A DNA stretch of 64,000 nt from Adhaeribacter aquaticus DSM 16391 (GTDB lineage: Bacteria > Bacteroidota > Bacteroidia > Cytophagales > Hymenobacteraceae): positions 2,567,504 through 2,631,503 of the forward strand of contig NZ_KI421517.1 in assembly GCF_000473365.1 (NCBI RefSeq), written 5' to 3'. The notes under the pieces are model-generated. The model was not told where the DNA came from, did no database searches, and saw nothing but the letters and a program-made list of their open reading frames with translations. A program made the position numbers and the translations under genes. Shown piece by piece: positions 9,649 through 20,156 of this stretch (its first letter is position 1; every line of letters begins with the position of its first letter).

Positions 9649-10716
9649 ATGAGCCAGATTTTACAAGTAGGACTAATTGGTTTTGGCATGGCCGGACAAA
9701 TGTTTCATGCTCCTTTTATTACCAATGTACCCGGATTTAATTTAAAGACCATACGGGCCACTAACGCCGGCAACATTGCGTTGGCCAGGGAGCGCTACCC
9801 CCAAGCCGAAATAGTACCGGATGTGCAGGCTATCTTTAATGATCCGGAAATTGATTTGGTAGTAGTGGCTTCGCCGAATACCTCCCATTACCAACTTTCC
9901 CGGGAAGCTTTGCTGGCTGGTAAACACGTGTTAGTCGACAAACCCTTTACGCCCACCTCGGCCGAAGCCGATGAACTCATTCAGCTGGCGAAAACGCAAA
10001 ACAAATTAATTACGGTGTACCACAACCGCCGCTGGGATGGTGATGCCTTAACGGTAAAGAAAATTATCCAGAGTAAAATGCTCGGTAACCTGGTGGAATA
10101 CGAAGTTCATTTCGACCGTTTCCGGAACTTTATTAAACCGGGCACCTGGAAAGAAGAAGACACGGAAGCCTCCGGTATTTTATATGACTTAGGAGCCCAT
10201 TTGATTGATGGCGCCCAGGTTTTATTTGGTTTGCCTGAAGAAATTACCGCCGATTTACGCACCCAACGAACGGGCGGCAAGATTATCGATAACTTTGAAG
10301 TAATCCTGCATTATCCTGGTCTGAAAGTTACCTTAAAAAGCGGCATGCTGGTAAAAGAGCCTACGCCACATTACCTGCTGCTCGGCGACCATGGCTCGTT
10401 TATAAAATATGGGTTGGATGTACAGGAAGAAGCGCTGAAAGCTGGCTTACACCCGGGCAATACGCCTAACTGGGGCGTGGAGCCGGAAGCTAACTGGGGC
10501 CGAATTAATACCGAATACAACGGCTTACATATAATGGGCAAAGTAGCCAGCCAGGTAGGCGATTACCGCGGGCTATACCAAAATGTTTATGGTGCTATTC
10601 TGGGTCAGGAAGAACTGGACGTAACCCCGGAGCAAGCCCGCAATACCATCCGAATAATTGAACTGGCCATGCAGAGCCATACGGAGAAACGCACGGTGCC
10701 CTATATGGATCGGTAA
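9649..10716 (+). CDS. Gfo/Idh/MocA family oxidoreductase
   Basis: 355 residues, ATG start. An NAD(P)-dependent dehydrogenase, probably acting on a sugar or polyol. The Rossmann loop GLIGFGMAGQMFHAP is at about 8-22. VASPNTSHYQLSREALLAGKHVLVDKPF (about 83-110) contains the family motif, with DKP in place of the more common EKP. Y124-H-N-R-R-W lies in the region that usually carries the catalytic residues. YDLGAHLIDGAQVLFG begins the C-terminal alpha/beta domain. It stands alone with its own promoter region. The substrate cannot be deduced from the sequence. Confidence 0.88.
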   Translation: MSQILQVGLIGFGMAGQMFHAPFITNVPGFNLKTIRATNAGNIALARERYPQAEIVPDVQAIFNDPEIDLVVVASPNTSHYQLSREALLAGKHVLVDKPFTPTSAEADELIQLAKTQNKLITVYHNRRWDGDALTVKKIIQSKMLGNLVEYEVHFDRFRNFIKPGTWKEEDTEASGILYDLGAHLIDGAQVLFGLPEEITADLRTQRTGGKIIDNFEVILHYPGLKVTLKSGMLVKEPTPHYLLLGDHGSFIKYGLDVQEEALKAGLHPGNTPNWGVEPEANWGRINTEYNGLHIMGKVASQVGDYRGLYQNVYGAILGQEELDVTPEQARNTIRIIELAMQSHTEKRTVPYMDR

Positions 10717-10921
10717 CCATAATAAAGCTGGAAGCAGTAGCAAAAGTGGAAAAGTTATATTTTATCGTTCCTCTTTATAAAAGCAAACAACAGTATATTT
10801 ATAATAAATACAACCATAACAGTTTTTAAATAAATTTTTTACAAATTGTTAGCTTCTTTGTTAGCAAAGTTTTAAATTGCTTTAAATTTACATTTTATTC
10901 GAATTACAATAATACAAGAAA

Positions 10922-12265
10922 ATGAGAATAGCAGTAGTAGGCACGGGCTATGTAGGCCTGGTAACGGGGACATGTTTAGCGGAAGTAGGCATGGATGTAA
11001 CCTGTATAGACATAGATGTAAAGAAGATCGAGAACCTACGGAAGGGCATCTTACCTATCTATGAACCAGGACTGGAAGAAATGGTATTGCGCAACACCCA
11101 GAAAGGGCGACTGAACTTTTCTACCAGCATAGCCGAAAGCATACAAGGAGCGGATGTTGCTTTTATTGCCGTAGGTACTCCTCCGGGAGAAGACGGCAGT
11201 GCTGACTTGAAGTATGTGTTAGCCGTAGCCCGCAGCATCGGCCAGCACATGAACAACTACATGGTAGTGGTTACCAAGAGTACCGTACCCGTAGGAACAG
11301 CTAAGAAAGTAAGAGCGGCTATTGAAGAAGAAGTAGCTAAAAGAGAAGGTGCATTTGAGTTTGATGTGGCTTCTAATCCTGAGTTTTTGAAAGAAGGAGC
11401 AGCCATAGAAGATTTCCTCAAGCCAGACCGCATTGTGATCGGCGTGGAAAGCGAAAGAGCCGAAGACATCATGCAGAAGGTGTACAAGCCATTCCTGTTG
11501 AACGGCCACCCCATCATCTTCATGGACATTCCATCGGCAGAAATGACCAAGTATGCGGCTAACTCCATGCTGGCAACTAAGATCAGCTTCATGAATGACA
11601 TTGCTAATCTATGTGAGATCATGGGCGCAGATGTAAACATGGTGCGCAAAGGCATAGGTTCGGATGCCAGGATTGGCAACAAGTTCATCTACCCTGGTAT
11701 CGGCTACGGCGGCTCCTGCTTCCCTAAAGATGTAAAAGCGTTGATTAAAACAGCAGCGGAGAATGGCTACGAGATGCAGATCTTAAAGTCAGTGGAGTCG
11801 GTAAATGAGAACCAGAAGTCGGTGCTGTTTAACAAAGTGACCCGCCACTTTGAAGGAGCATTAGCCGGTAAGACTTTTGCCTTGTGGGGCCTTTCCTTTA
11901 AACCTAAAACTGATGACATGCGGGAAGCGCCATCGCTGGTGATCATCGAGAAGCTGCTGGCAGCAGGTTGTAAGGTGAAAGCGTATGATCCGGTAGCCAT
12001 AAAAGAAGCGCAGCATATTTTAGGAGATTCTATAGAATTTGCCAAAGATCAGTACGATGCGTTGATTGATGCTGATGCTTTGCTGATCATTACCGAGTGG
12101 CCGGAGTTCCGCTCCCCGAACCTGAAGGTGGTAGGCAAGCTGATGAAAGACAAAGTCATCTTTGATGGCCGCAACATCTATGACCTGCAGGAAATGGAAG
12201 AAGCTGGCTTCAACTACTATGGTATTGGTGTTAAACCTCACCACTCTACTATTGATATTGCGTAA
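10922..12265 (+). CDS. ugd: UDP-glucose 6-dehydrogenase
   Basis: 447 residues, ATG start. It oxidises UDP-glucose to UDP-glucuronate with two NAD. The NAD loop GTGYVG is at 7-12. K210 and N214 (EMTKYAANSM) and the catalytic C266 with D270 (GYGGSCFPKD) are intact, and WGLSFKPKTDDMREAPS opens the C-terminal UDP-binding domain. The length is standard. It stands alone with a strong terminator. Codon use is richer in AAG, GAG and ATC than in neighbouring genes, and the reverse strand has several long open stretches as a result. This may mean high expression or a different origin. The product would feed acidic exopolysaccharide. Confidence 0.93.
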   Translation: MRIAVVGTGYVGLVTGTCLAEVGMDVTCIDIDVKKIENLRKGILPIYEPGLEEMVLRNTQKGRLNFSTSIAESIQGADVAFIAVGTPPGEDGSADLKYVLAVARSIGQHMNNYMVVVTKSTVPVGTAKKVRAAIEEEVAKREGAFEFDVASNPEFLKEGAAIEDFLKPDRIVIGVESERAEDIMQKVYKPFLLNGHPIIFMDIPSAEMTKYAANSMLATKISFMNDIANLCEIMGADVNMVRKGIGSDARIGNKFIYPGIGYGGSCFPKDVKALIKTAAENGYEMQILKSVESVNENQKSVLFNKVTRHFEGALAGKTFALWGLSFKPKTDDMREAPSLVIIEKLLAAGCKVKAYDPVAIKEAQHILGDSIEFAKDQYDALIDADALLIITEWPEFRSPNLKVVGKLMKDKVIFDGRNIYDLQEMEEAGFNYYGIGVKPHHSTIDIA

Positions 12266-12323
12266 GGACGACTGGTTGCAAGACCTATTACACTAGTTCT
12301 ACTTTCAAATATATTCTATACTT

Positions 12324-12362
12324 AAAAGCCGGTAGTTGCAGTGAGCAATTACCGGCTTTTTT
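12324..12362. terminator. Bidirectional terminator between ugd and glpF
   Basis: AAAAGCCGGTA / TACCGGCTTTT with a 15-base loop. T runs follow on both strands, so it can end ugd from the left and the glp operon from the right. Confidence 0.85.
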
Positions 12363-12440
12363 ATTGAAGATTATTTTGCTTTTAAATATTGCTTTTTAAA
12401 AAATCAGAACTTTTATCTTAACCCTTTCGCTGTTGCTTTC

Positions 12441-13172
12441 CTACTTCTGTAATACCATATAAAGCAACGCAGCAGCTGAGGCACCTAAAACAGGACCCAG
12501 AATAGGAATCCAGGCATACTGCCAATCGCTGGAGCATTTATTTTTTAGCGGCAGCAAGGTATGCATCAAACGCGGACCTAAATCGCGGGCGGGATTAATA
12601 GCATAGCCGGTAGTACCACCCAGTGATAAGCCAATGCCCCAAACCAGAAAGGCTACCGGTAAAGCTCCCAAAGCGCCCATACCAATAGGCGTTTTTTCAT
12701 TTCCTATTTCGGGATTGGTAAAGGAAAAAATTACAAAAATGAGCACAAAGGTTCCTACTGCTTCGCTGAATAAATTGGAAACCGGATGCCGGATGGCCGG
12801 TCCGGTGCTAAATACTGCTAATTGCGACAAAGAATCTTCGGTGGAGTCAAAGTGCGGTTTATAAAGCAGCCAAACCAGAAAGGCTCCCAACATAGCGCCT
12901 AATAATTGCGCCAGGATAAACAGACCAACCTGGTCCCAATTGAATTTACCGGTTATAGCCAAAGCCAGGGTAACCACCGGATTTAGATGTGCGCCGCTGT
13001 AAGGCGCGGCAATGACTACCCCGGCAAAAACCGATAGCGCCCAGCCAGTAGTTATGACCATCCAGCCGCTGTTGCAGCCTTTAGTACTCTTTAATACCAC
13101 ATTCGCTACTACTCCATTTCCCAACAGAATTAAAAACATGGTTCCAATTAATTCGGCAGCGAATGGCGTCAT
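12441..13172 (-). CDS. glpF: Glycerol uptake facilitator (aquaglyceroporin)
   Basis: 243 residues, ATG start. A six-helix inner-membrane channel for glycerol. Both pore loops are present: HLNPVVT, with N64-P65-V66 in place of the usual NPA, and AINPARD with N193-P194-A195 followed by R196-D197. The Asp after NPAR is the mark of glycerol-conducting members rather than water-only aquaporins. The ATG overlaps the glpK stop by four bases (ATGA), so the two are translationally coupled. Last gene of the glpD-glpK-glpF operon. The NPV variant in the first loop occurs elsewhere in the family and should not block the channel. Confidence 0.93.
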   Translation of the reverse strand: MTPFAAELIGTMFLILLGNGVVANVVLKSTKGCNSGWMVITTGWALSVFAGVVIAAPYSGAHLNPVVTLALAITGKFNWDQVGLFILAQLLGAMLGAFLVWLLYKPHFDSTEDSLSQLAVFSTGPAIRHPVSNLFSEAVGTFVLIFVIFSFTNPEIGNEKTPIGMGALGALPVAFLVWGIGLSLGGTTGYAINPARDLGPRLMHTLLPLKNKCSSDWQYAWIPILGPVLGASAAALLYMVLQK

Positions 13173-14707
13173 AATTCTTCAGCTTTAGTTACGGTGTTTT
13201 CAGTTTGAAATTCTTTTTCTGTTTCGGCCCAAGCCTTTACTGCTTTAATTGCCCGGTACCAGCCTTTTAATAAAATATCGGAATTGAAAGAAGTTGTTGG
13301 TTCATAGCGTTGATTTATTTGCCATTGCTCCTGAATAGCATTTATGGAAGGCCAAAAATCAACTGCCAGCCCAGCTAAGTAAGCCGCACCAAGGGCAGTT
13401 ACTTCCGTTACTTCCGGCCGTACTACCCGGGCACCTAAAATATCTGCCTGAAATTGCATTAATAAGTTATTTACCGTAGCACCGCCATCTACCCGTAACT
13501 CATCTATGGTAATATTTGCATCCGCCTCCATAGCTTTTAACACTTCCAGGGTTTGATAGGCAATGCTTTCCAAGGCCGCACGGGCAATATGGGCAGCAGA
13601 AGTACCGCGGGTCATGCCGACAATAGTGCCGCGGGCATATTGATCCCAATGCGGAGCGCCTAAACCGGCAAAGGCCGGCACTAAATAAACACCTTCGCTA
13701 CCCGCTACTTTACGGGCCAATTCTTCTACTTCTGCCGAACTGGAAATGATCCCCAAGCCATCGCGGAGCCATTGCACGACTGCTCCGGCTATAAAAATGC
13801 TGCCCTCCAAGGCATAATGCACCTGGTCTTTTATTTTCCAAGCCACCGTAGTTACTAAATTATTGGAGGATAAGATAGGTTTCTCGCCAATATTAAGCAG
13901 CATAAAGCAGCCCGTGCCGTAGGTATTCTTTACCATACCAGGCTTAGTACACATTTGCCCGAACAACGCCGCCTGTTGATCACCGGCTATACCCGCAATA
14001 GGAATTTGGGTAGCAAAAAGCGTATTAGCCGTATGCCCTATTATTTCACTAGACGATTTCACTTCCGGTAATAGACTAGCTGGTATCCCAAATAAACGGA
14101 GTAATTCATCGTCCCAGGTCAGGGTAGTAATATTGAACAATAAGGTGCGCGAAGCATTAGTTACATCCGTTACATGCACCTGGCCTTTGGTTAAATTCCA
14201 GATAAGCCAGGAATCAATTGTACCAAAGGCCAACTTGCCGGCTTCGGCATTGGCCCGGGCACCGGGTACGTTATCTAAAATCCATTTTACTTTGGTAGCC
14301 GAGAAATAAGCATCCAGCACTAAGCCTGTTTTCTGCCGGACTTTTTTTTCTACCCCTTGGTCTTTCAGGTGGTTGCAGTAATCAGCGGTACGCCGGTCTT
14401 GCCAGACAATAGCATTATAAACCGACTGTCCCGTTTGCCGATCCCAGACCACAGTAGTTTCGCGCTGATTGGTTATTCCAATAGCGGCAATATCGGCAGC
14501 TCCTAAACCGGCTTTTAAAACAGCCTCGGTAGCTACTCCCACTTGCGTCGACCAGATTTCGTTCGGATCATGTTCTACCCAACCCGGCTCCGGGTAAATT
14601 TGTGTAAACTCTTTTTGCCCCAACGAAACCATGCCTCCTTTTTGGTTAAAGACAATAGCCCGCGAACTGGTGGTACCCTGATCTAAAGCAAGGATGTATT
14701 TTGCCAT
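13169..14707 (-). CDS. glpK: Glycerol kinase
   Basis: 512 residues, ATG start. It phosphorylates glycerol with ATP to glycerol-3-phosphate. The phosphate-1 motif [12 protein letters not shown] is at 9-20, [17 protein letters not shown] (about 78-94) and IVWQDRRT (about 101-108) follow, and [13 protein letters not shown] (about 245-257) and [16 protein letters not shown] lie in the second actin-like domain. The length is about 15 residues over the norm because of a charged C-terminal tail. The reading frame follows glpD by 26 bases and overlaps glpF by four. I see no glpR-type repressor nearby. Confidence 0.95.
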   Translation of the reverse strand: MAKYILALDQGTTSSRAIVFNQKGGMVSLGQKEFTQIYPEPGWVEHDPNEIWSTQVGVATEAVLKAGLGAADIAAIGITNQRETTVVWDRQTGQSVYNAIVWQDRRTADYCNHLKDQGVEKKVRQKTGLVLDAYFSATKVKWILDNVPGARANAEAGKLAFGTIDSWLIWNLTKGQVHVTDVTNASRTLLFNITTLTWDDELLRLFGIPASLLPEVKSSSEIIGHTANTLFATQIPIAGIAGDQQAALFGQMCTKPGMVKNTYGTGCFMLLNIGEKPILSSNNLVTTVAWKIKDQVHYALEGSIFIAGAVVQWLRDGLGIISSSAEVEELARKVAGSEGVYLVPAFAGLGAPHWDQYARGTIVGMTRGTSAAHIARAALESIAYQTLEVLKAMEADANITIDELRVDGGATVNNLLMQFQADILGARVVRPEVTEVTALGAAYLAGLAVDFWPSINAIQEQWQINQRYEPTTSFNSDILLKGWYRAIKAVKAWAETEKEFQTENTVTKAEEL

Positions 14708-14733
14708 AACTTAAATTTTGCAGAACAACTGGT

Positions 14734-16356
14734 TTAGTAAGAATCGGATATGGTAAACCTTTCCGGGGTTAACCGGTAATTATTGGCTACCTGAGCAAAT
14801 TCCCGCTCTTGTTTTTGAATCCAATCTGCATCATGCCCCAGCTCGGCCGCTAAAATCCGGGCTACCTTTGGGGCTACCGCCATGGCAGCTCTGGCATCTA
14901 AAAACAAAAGCCGTAGCCGGCGGGCCAACACATCTTCGACTGTTCGGGCCATTTCGTACCGGATTACCCAGATTACTTCGGCTATAATATAAGGAAATTT
15001 TTCGTGTAATTTTTGTCCAAGCCCAAGTTCTTTTTCTGCCAGTTTCCGGATTTCAGGAGCATCACTGCCATAAATTTTCAACGGATCGTTATCCGCTGCC
15101 AATTTACCGGAACCATGAATTTTAAGACCAGCGGTAACACATTTTTGGGCGGGCAGACCACCAGCTAGAAGTGCCGCAGTTACCGTATCTTCGGCCATCT
15201 GCCGGTATGTTGTCCATTTGCCACCAGTAATGGTAATAAGTCCTGAACTGGTAACTACTAATTTATGGCTTCGGGAAATTTCTTTGGTACTGTTGCTATG
15301 GTGATTTGGTACTGCCAAAGGCCGCAACCCGGCAAAAACACTCAAAACATTGCTGCGAGTTGGTTTCCGGACCAGGTATTGTCCCGCTGTTTCCAGAATG
15401 AATTTGATTTCGGCATCTAACGCAATTGGTTCCAGGTTATTTTCTTCTATAGGTGTATCGGTGGTACCAACCAATAGGTGTTCGTGCCAGGGCACCGCAA
15501 ACAATACTCGCCCATCAGGCGTCTTCGGAATCATTAGGGCGCTTGCACCAGGCAGAAATGTTTTATCCAGTACCAGGTGCACCCCCTGGCTGTACCTGAC
15601 CAATGGAGCAGCTCCGGGTGTATCCAGCTGCATGATTTCATTTACAAATACCCCGGTAGCATTTATGATTACTTTACTCTTCAAACTAAATACCTGGTTG
15701 CTTTCTACATCTAAAGCTTTTACCCCGGACACTTTCCCCGCTTCATCCTTCAATAGACTGGTAACTTTTATATAATTCAGGAGGGTACCACCTTGTTCCG
15801 CACATGTTTGCGCCAGGTTAATGGCCAGCCGGGCATCATCGAATTGGCCGTCGAAATACTCGATACCGCCTTGCAGCTTTATTCCTTTAATGGTAGGCAA
15901 TAACTTTAGCACCTGGCTTGGGGAGAGCCAGGCTGTTTTCGGAAAGCGGTAACTCCCCGCCAACCAATCATACATCTTTAAGCCCAGGCCGTAGAATAGC
16001 TTGTCAAGAATAGTATAGCAGGGAATTACAAAAGACTGCTCTTGCACCAGGTGCGGGGCATTGCGTTGCAAACGTCCTCGCTCCCGGAGAGCTTCCAAAA
16101 CCAAGCGTATATTTCCTTGTGCCAGATAACGCACGCCCCCGTGTACCAGTTTGGTGCTCCGGCTGGAAGTACCTTTAGCAAAATCATGTTGTTCTAAAAG
16201 TAAGGTTTTAAAACCACGCGAGGCCGCATCTAAGGCTACTCCTAGCCCGGTGGCGCCCCCGCCAATTACCACAAAGTCCCATAAAGAGGTTTCGCTTACT
16301 TCTTTTAAAAATTTATCCCGGTTAAGCTGGTAATTCCTTTTGGTTTCCTGATTCAT
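14734..16356 (-). CDS. glpD: FAD-dependent glycerol-3-phosphate dehydrogenase
   Basis: 540 residues, ATG start. A membrane-associated flavoenzyme that oxidises glycerol-3-phosphate to dihydroxyacetone phosphate and passes electrons to quinone. The FAD loop IGGGATGLGVALDAASRG starts at 31. KGTSSRSTKLVHGGVRYL (about 61-78) and LLVGTTDTP (about 274-282) are GlpD signatures, and TITGGKWTTYRQMAEDT closes the FAD site. The C-terminal helical domain is present and the length matches aerobic GlpD. First gene of the operon; with glpK and glpF it forms a complete glycerol-use pathway. The promoter should lie in 16357-16494. Confidence 0.95.
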   Translation of the reverse strand: MNQETKRNYQLNRDKFLKEVSETSLWDFVVIGGGATGLGVALDAASRGFKTLLLEQHDFAKGTSSRSTKLVHGGVRYLAQGNIRLVLEALRERGRLQRNAPHLVQEQSFVIPCYTILDKLFYGLGLKMYDWLAGSYRFPKTAWLSPSQVLKLLPTIKGIKLQGGIEYFDGQFDDARLAINLAQTCAEQGGTLLNYIKVTSLLKDEAGKVSGVKALDVESNQVFSLKSKVIINATGVFVNEIMQLDTPGAAPLVRYSQGVHLVLDKTFLPGASALMIPKTPDGRVLFAVPWHEHLLVGTTDTPIEENNLEPIALDAEIKFILETAGQYLVRKPTRSNVLSVFAGLRPLAVPNHHSNSTKEISRSHKLVVTSSGLITITGGKWTTYRQMAEDTVTAALLAGGLPAQKCVTAGLKIHGSGKLAADNDPLKIYGSDAPEIRKLAEKELGLGQKLHEKFPYIIAEVIWVIRYEMARTVEDVLARRLRLLFLDARAAMAVAPKVARILAAELGHDADWIQKQEREFAQVANNYRLTPERFTISDSY

Positions 16357-16494
16357 ATGAATCGTTCTAGGGCTTTATGGTATTTATGGCAAGCTTGATT
16401 TTAAAAGAAAAGCAATGGAATTAAATTACTAAAGGAGTACCTGCAGTATTATTTATGATTTCCGGATCAGAATAGTAGAACCGGAACAGAGGCA

Positions 16495-17100
16495 TTACAA
16501 GGCAGTACTTTGCAGGATTTGCCCTCCCCGCTGCTGTATATCTTCTTTTACTTTAGCAAAATCATCGGCGTTAATAGCCCGGATGCCGTCTTCGATCAAA
16601 TAGGTGTTAAAACCTTCCTGCAAGGCATCTTTGGCTGAGTAATACACACAATAATCACCAGCTAAACCAACCAGGTAAACATCCGTTATTCCCTTACCCC
16701 GCAAATAATCGGCTAAGCCAGTAGACTTTAAGCGGCCGTTATCATAAAAGCCACTATAACTGTCTATTTCGGGGTCGGTTCCTTTTCTAAAAATGGCTTC
16801 TACTTTGGTCATGTCCAGATCCGGCGAAAATTCTGCCCCGGCCGAACCTTGTTCACAATGGTCAGGCCACAACACCTGCGCTAACCCCTGTAGTTCTATC
16901 TGCTCAAATACCTGCTTACCGGCGTGGTTAGAAGCAAAACTTTTATGGTTAGCCGGGTGCCAGTCTTGGGTAGCTACTACTAAATCAAATTGAGGTTGAA
17001 TCTGGTTTACGACCGAAATAATCTGATCACCTTCCGGCACGGCTAAGGAGCCCCCCGGAATGAAATCGTTTTGAATATCTATTAATAATAAAGCTTTCAT
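16495..17100 (-). CDS. pncA: Nicotinamidase/pyrazinamidase
   Basis: 201 residues, ATG start. It hydrolyses nicotinamide to nicotinate and ammonia in NAD salvage. The catalytic triad D8 (LIDIQNDF), K106 (FRKGTD) and C151 (GLAGDYCVYYSAKDA) is complete, and the metal ligands D46 and H48 (ATQDWHP) and H81 (WPDHC) are present. The length is normal for bacterial PncA. It lies 138 bases upstream of glpD on the same strand, with no T-tailed terminator between, so cotranscription is possible but not shown. It is transcribed divergently from the TonB receptor gene. Confidence 0.93.
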   Translation of the reverse strand: MKALLLIDIQNDFIPGGSLAVPEGDQIISVVNQIQPQFDLVVATQDWHPANHKSFASNHAGKQVFEQIELQGLAQVLWPDHCEQGSAGAEFSPDLDMTKVEAIFRKGTDPEIDSYSGFYDNGRLKSTGLADYLRGKGITDVYLVGLAGDYCVYYSAKDALQEGFNTYLIEDGIRAINADDFAKVKEDIQQRGGQILQSTAL

Positions 17101-17280
17101 AGTTTTTGCTGCTTAAAGCTGTTGTACGAGTTAAATCTATCAAGTTCCAGGTTACCTGGTAAACCCAAAATAGCACTTTTATAAGCTTTTTCACGGTACT
17201 TATAAAATTTTAGGCAATAAGCTTAACATAACCTTAACAAACCGAGGGCTTTGTTAACCATTAAATAACACTGCGTTAAT

Positions 17281-17309
17281 CTTGAAATAAAGTGGTACGT
17301 CTACTTTTG
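17281..17309 (+). promoter_or_regulatory. Bacteroidota-type promoter of the TonB receptor gene
   Basis: CTTG (17281-17284) as the -33 element, a 17-base spacer, and a perfect -7 box TACTTTTG (17302-17309). The start codon follows 27 bases later, giving a leader of about 20 bases. Confidence 0.5.
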
Positions 17310-17335
17310 CAGCGAGACTAAACAATAATTATTAG

Positions 17336-20113
17336 ATGAAATTTTTAGTATTTTTACTCACCCTTCTTAGTACTTCTTCTCTCGCTTTTGCCCAACAAGG
17401 CACACTTTCCGGTAAAATAAAAGACAAAACCACCGGTGAAGCTATTATTGGTGCCACCATTGCCATTACCGGCACCGGCAAAGGTACCGTAACCGATGTA
17501 GACGGGAATTATAACCTGACATTGGATGCAGGCACTTATAAAGTAGCCGTAACCTATGTAGCTTACAAAACGCAGAACATAGATAATGTAAAAATACAGC
17601 CTGGTCAGAAAACTAATCTGAATGTAACGCTGGAAGAATCTTCTAATGCCCTGGAAGCAGTAACGGTGGTAGGCGCTAAACAAACCAATACCGAAATAGC
17701 CCTTATCTCTGATATTAAAAGGAGCAATGTGGTGGTAAGTGGTATGTCTTCGGAACAAATTACCCGATCATTAGATCGTGATGCTGCTGAAACCGTGAAG
17801 CGGATACCCGGCGTAACCGTGATGAACGACAAATACATTGTAATCCGGGGGATGGCCGAGCGGTATAATACGGTAATGCTGAACGATGCCTTTACGCCCA
17901 GTACCGAAGTTGATGTTAAGTCTTTCTCTTTTGATTTATTACCTACCAGTGTAATTGACCGGATAATGATTTATAAATCTGGTTCTCCGGAACTGCCCGG
18001 TGATTTTGGTGGCGGCGTAATAAAAGTTTATACTAAAAATTTAGTTAACGAAAATAGTACCACCTTAGGCGTTTCCACTTCTTACCGTGGCAATACCACC
18101 CTGCAAAATTTTAATTCCAATAATGTAGGCAAAACTGATATGCTTGGTTTTGACGATGGTACCCGTACCTTACCAGGTTCCTTTCCAAAAAATATTAATA
18201 GTGGCACCACGAGCCAAATTGTAAATCTGGCCCGTACTTTACCAAATTCCTGGAACATAAATCAAACCAAAGCCCTACCGGATTTACGACTTTCTTTAGG
18301 TATAAACAGAAGGTTTGATTTTAAAAATATTGATTTCAGCAACATTACAGCTATTTCGTACAGCAATACCCGTTTGCACACTAGCGGTACCCGTACCAAA
18401 TACCAGAATTTTAACCCGGATGTACAACGCAGCGATAAACAATTCGATTACATTGATGATTTATCTAGTTCTAATGTTCGCCTGGGTGTAGTACACAACT
18501 GGTCAGCCCGCATTAATAACAACAACCGGATTGAGTTTCGGAACCTGTTTAACCAGTTAGGAACCAGCCAAATCTTAAACCGTACCGGGGTGGAGACCTT
18601 TAACGGCTTAGACCAACGCAACTATTCGTTGCGCTACGAAAGCCGCAGCATGTACTCCAGCCAGTTACAAGGCACTCACAGCTTACCAAACGAAAAAACT
18701 ACCCTTACCTGGACTGGTAGCTACGCCTACACCAACCGGAATGAGCCGGATTATCGCCGGGTAAGAACCCAACGCCCTACTGGAACCGATGATCCATTTT
18801 TAGTAGCCTACAAATTTACGCCTAGTTTAGCTGATGCCGGTCGCTTTTACTCGAAGCTAACGGAGAGCAATATAGCCCTTAATGGCCAGATAGAGCACAA
18901 ATTTGTAGCTAATGATTCCCTTACCGGTAATTCCCCAACTATTAAAGCAGGCTTTTACGCGGAGCAAAAGAACCGCGACTTTTCTGCCCGTTACTTTTCT
19001 TACAGCCCGGCATCGCCATCTGAATTTAACACCAGCATTACGGCACTGCCTTTAGATCAGGTATTTGCTGTAGAAAACATTAATACTACCAACGGCTGGA
19101 CCATTACCGAAGGAACCAACCCATCTGATACTTATAAAGCAACTAATCAATATTTAGCCGGTTTTATATCGGGCGTGTTACCAATTGGACAACGTTTTAT
19201 TTCTTCGGGAGGTGTTCGGGTAGAACACAACGTGCAACGTTTACGCTCCACTGTTAATGTAGACAAGCCAGTAACCCGGATATTACCATCGGTTAACCTT
19301 TCTTACAACTTTAACCAACGGTCGTTATTACGCCTGGGCTCCAGCATCAGCTTAAATCGTCCGGAATTTAGAGAACTGGCACCATTTACTTATTTTGATT
19401 TCGAGAACCTGTGGGAAATTAAAGGTAACCCCAACCTGAAAACTGCCCAAATTTACAATGCTGACCTGCGTTACGAGTTTTATCCAAACCCTACTGAAAT
19501 TATATCATTTGGTGTATTTGGAAAGTATTTTGTAAACTCCATTGAACGTTATTTCGAGAATACCAACATTGGTAACTCTATCAGCTTCCAGAATTCAGAC
19601 AGAGCCAGTAACTACGGTGTGGAGACTGAAATCCGGAAATCACTTTTGAATTATTCTTCTTCTAAGTTTATACAAAACCTCTCGCTGGTACTGAACGCCT
19701 CCCTGATTAAGAGTCAGGTAGAATTTAAAGACGAAGCAGACGGATTAATGAAAACCAGAGCCTTAACCGGCCAGTCACCTTACATTGTTAATACCGGTAT
19801 TTATTACCAGGACAATGCCAAAGGCCTTCAGTTTAACTTATTGTACAACGTAGTAGGCAAGCGGATTTTTGTAATCGGTAGCTATCAAAACCCAACTATT
19901 TATGAAATGCCCCGCAACATTATAGACCTAAGCTTTACTAAATCATTAGGCCAGCATTTCGAATTAAAAGGTGGTATCCAGGATATATTAAATCAAAAAA
20001 TACGCCTGATCCAGGATTCTGATTACAACAACAAAATTACCGAAGTAGATGAGGCCGTGCAAACAGTACGCAGAGGCTCTTACAGCACCATTGGAATTTC
20101 TTACAAATTTTAA
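17336..20113 (+). CDS. TonB-dependent receptor with N-terminal carboxypeptidase-like domain
   Basis: 925 residues, ATG start. Signal peptide 1-19 (ends AFAQ). Residues 20-107 form a CarboxypepD_reg-like domain (GTLSGKIKDKTTGEAIIGA, then TVTDVDGNYNLTL). The plug is at about 120-235 (VKRIPGVTVMNDKYIVIRGM), and a long beta-barrel ends in GISYKF with the terminal Phe typical of outer-membrane proteins. It imports an unidentified ligand with TonB/ExbBD energy. The barrel lacks the SusC pattern and no SusD follows. The next gene is a beta-helix lipoprotein 43 bases downstream, so the two are likely one operon and perhaps one surface complex. Confidence 0.88.
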   Translation: MKFLVFLLTLLSTSSLAFAQQGTLSGKIKDKTTGEAIIGATIAITGTGKGTVTDVDGNYNLTLDAGTYKVAVTYVAYKTQNIDNVKIQPGQKTNLNVTLEESSNALEAVTVVGAKQTNTEIALISDIKRSNVVVSGMSSEQITRSLDRDAAETVKRIPGVTVMNDKYIVIRGMAERYNTVMLNDAFTPSTEVDVKSFSFDLLPTSVIDRIMIYKSGSPELPGDFGGGVIKVYTKNLVNENSTTLGVSTSYRGNTTLQNFNSNNVGKTDMLGFDDGTRTLPGSFPKNINSGTTSQIVNLARTLPNSWNINQTKALPDLRLSLGINRRFDFKNIDFSNITAISYSNTRLHTSGTRTKYQNFNPDVQRSDKQFDYIDDLSSSNVRLGVVHNWSARINNNNRIEFRNLFNQLGTSQILNRTGVETFNGLDQRNYSLRYESRSMYSSQLQGTHSLPNEKTTLTWTGSYAYTNRNEPDYRRVRTQRPTGTDDPFLVAYKFTPSLADAGRFYSKLTESNIALNGQIEHKFVANDSLTGNSPTIKAGFYAEQKNRDFSARYFSYSPASPSEFNTSITALPLDQVFAVENINTTNGWTITEGTNPSDTYKATNQYLAGFISGVLPIGQRFISSGGVRVEHNVQRLRSTVNVDKPVTRILPSVNLSYNFNQRSLLRLGSSISLNRPEFRELAPFTYFDFENLWEIKGNPNLKTAQIYNADLRYEFYPNPTEIISFGVFGKYFVNSIERYFENTNIGNSISFQNSDRASNYGVETEIRKSLLNYSSSKFIQNLSLVLNASLIKSQVEFKDEADGLMKTRALTGQSPYIVNTGIYYQDNAKGLQFNLLYNVVGKRIFVIGSYQNPTIYEMPRNIIDLSFTKSLGQHFELKGGIQDILNQKIRLIQDSDYNNKITEVDEAVQTVRRGSYSTIGISYKF

Positions 20114-20156
20114 CGCATACAAAACAAACCATTAAACCAGAGTAACTATTTTAATT

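Noticed and set aside
10857-10890. TTTG...TAAATTTA as ugd promoter
   Set aside because: Spacer of 22 bases and an imperfect -7 box; too weak in such AT-rich sequence.
11257-11688. 143-codon open frame on the reverse strand of ugd
   Set aside because: Antisense shadow caused by the codon use of ugd; the translated sequence has no plausible fold.
16460-16490. Hairpin TTCCGG / CCGGAA between pncA and glpD as terminator
   Set aside because: No T run follows on the minus strand and the stem is only 6 bp.
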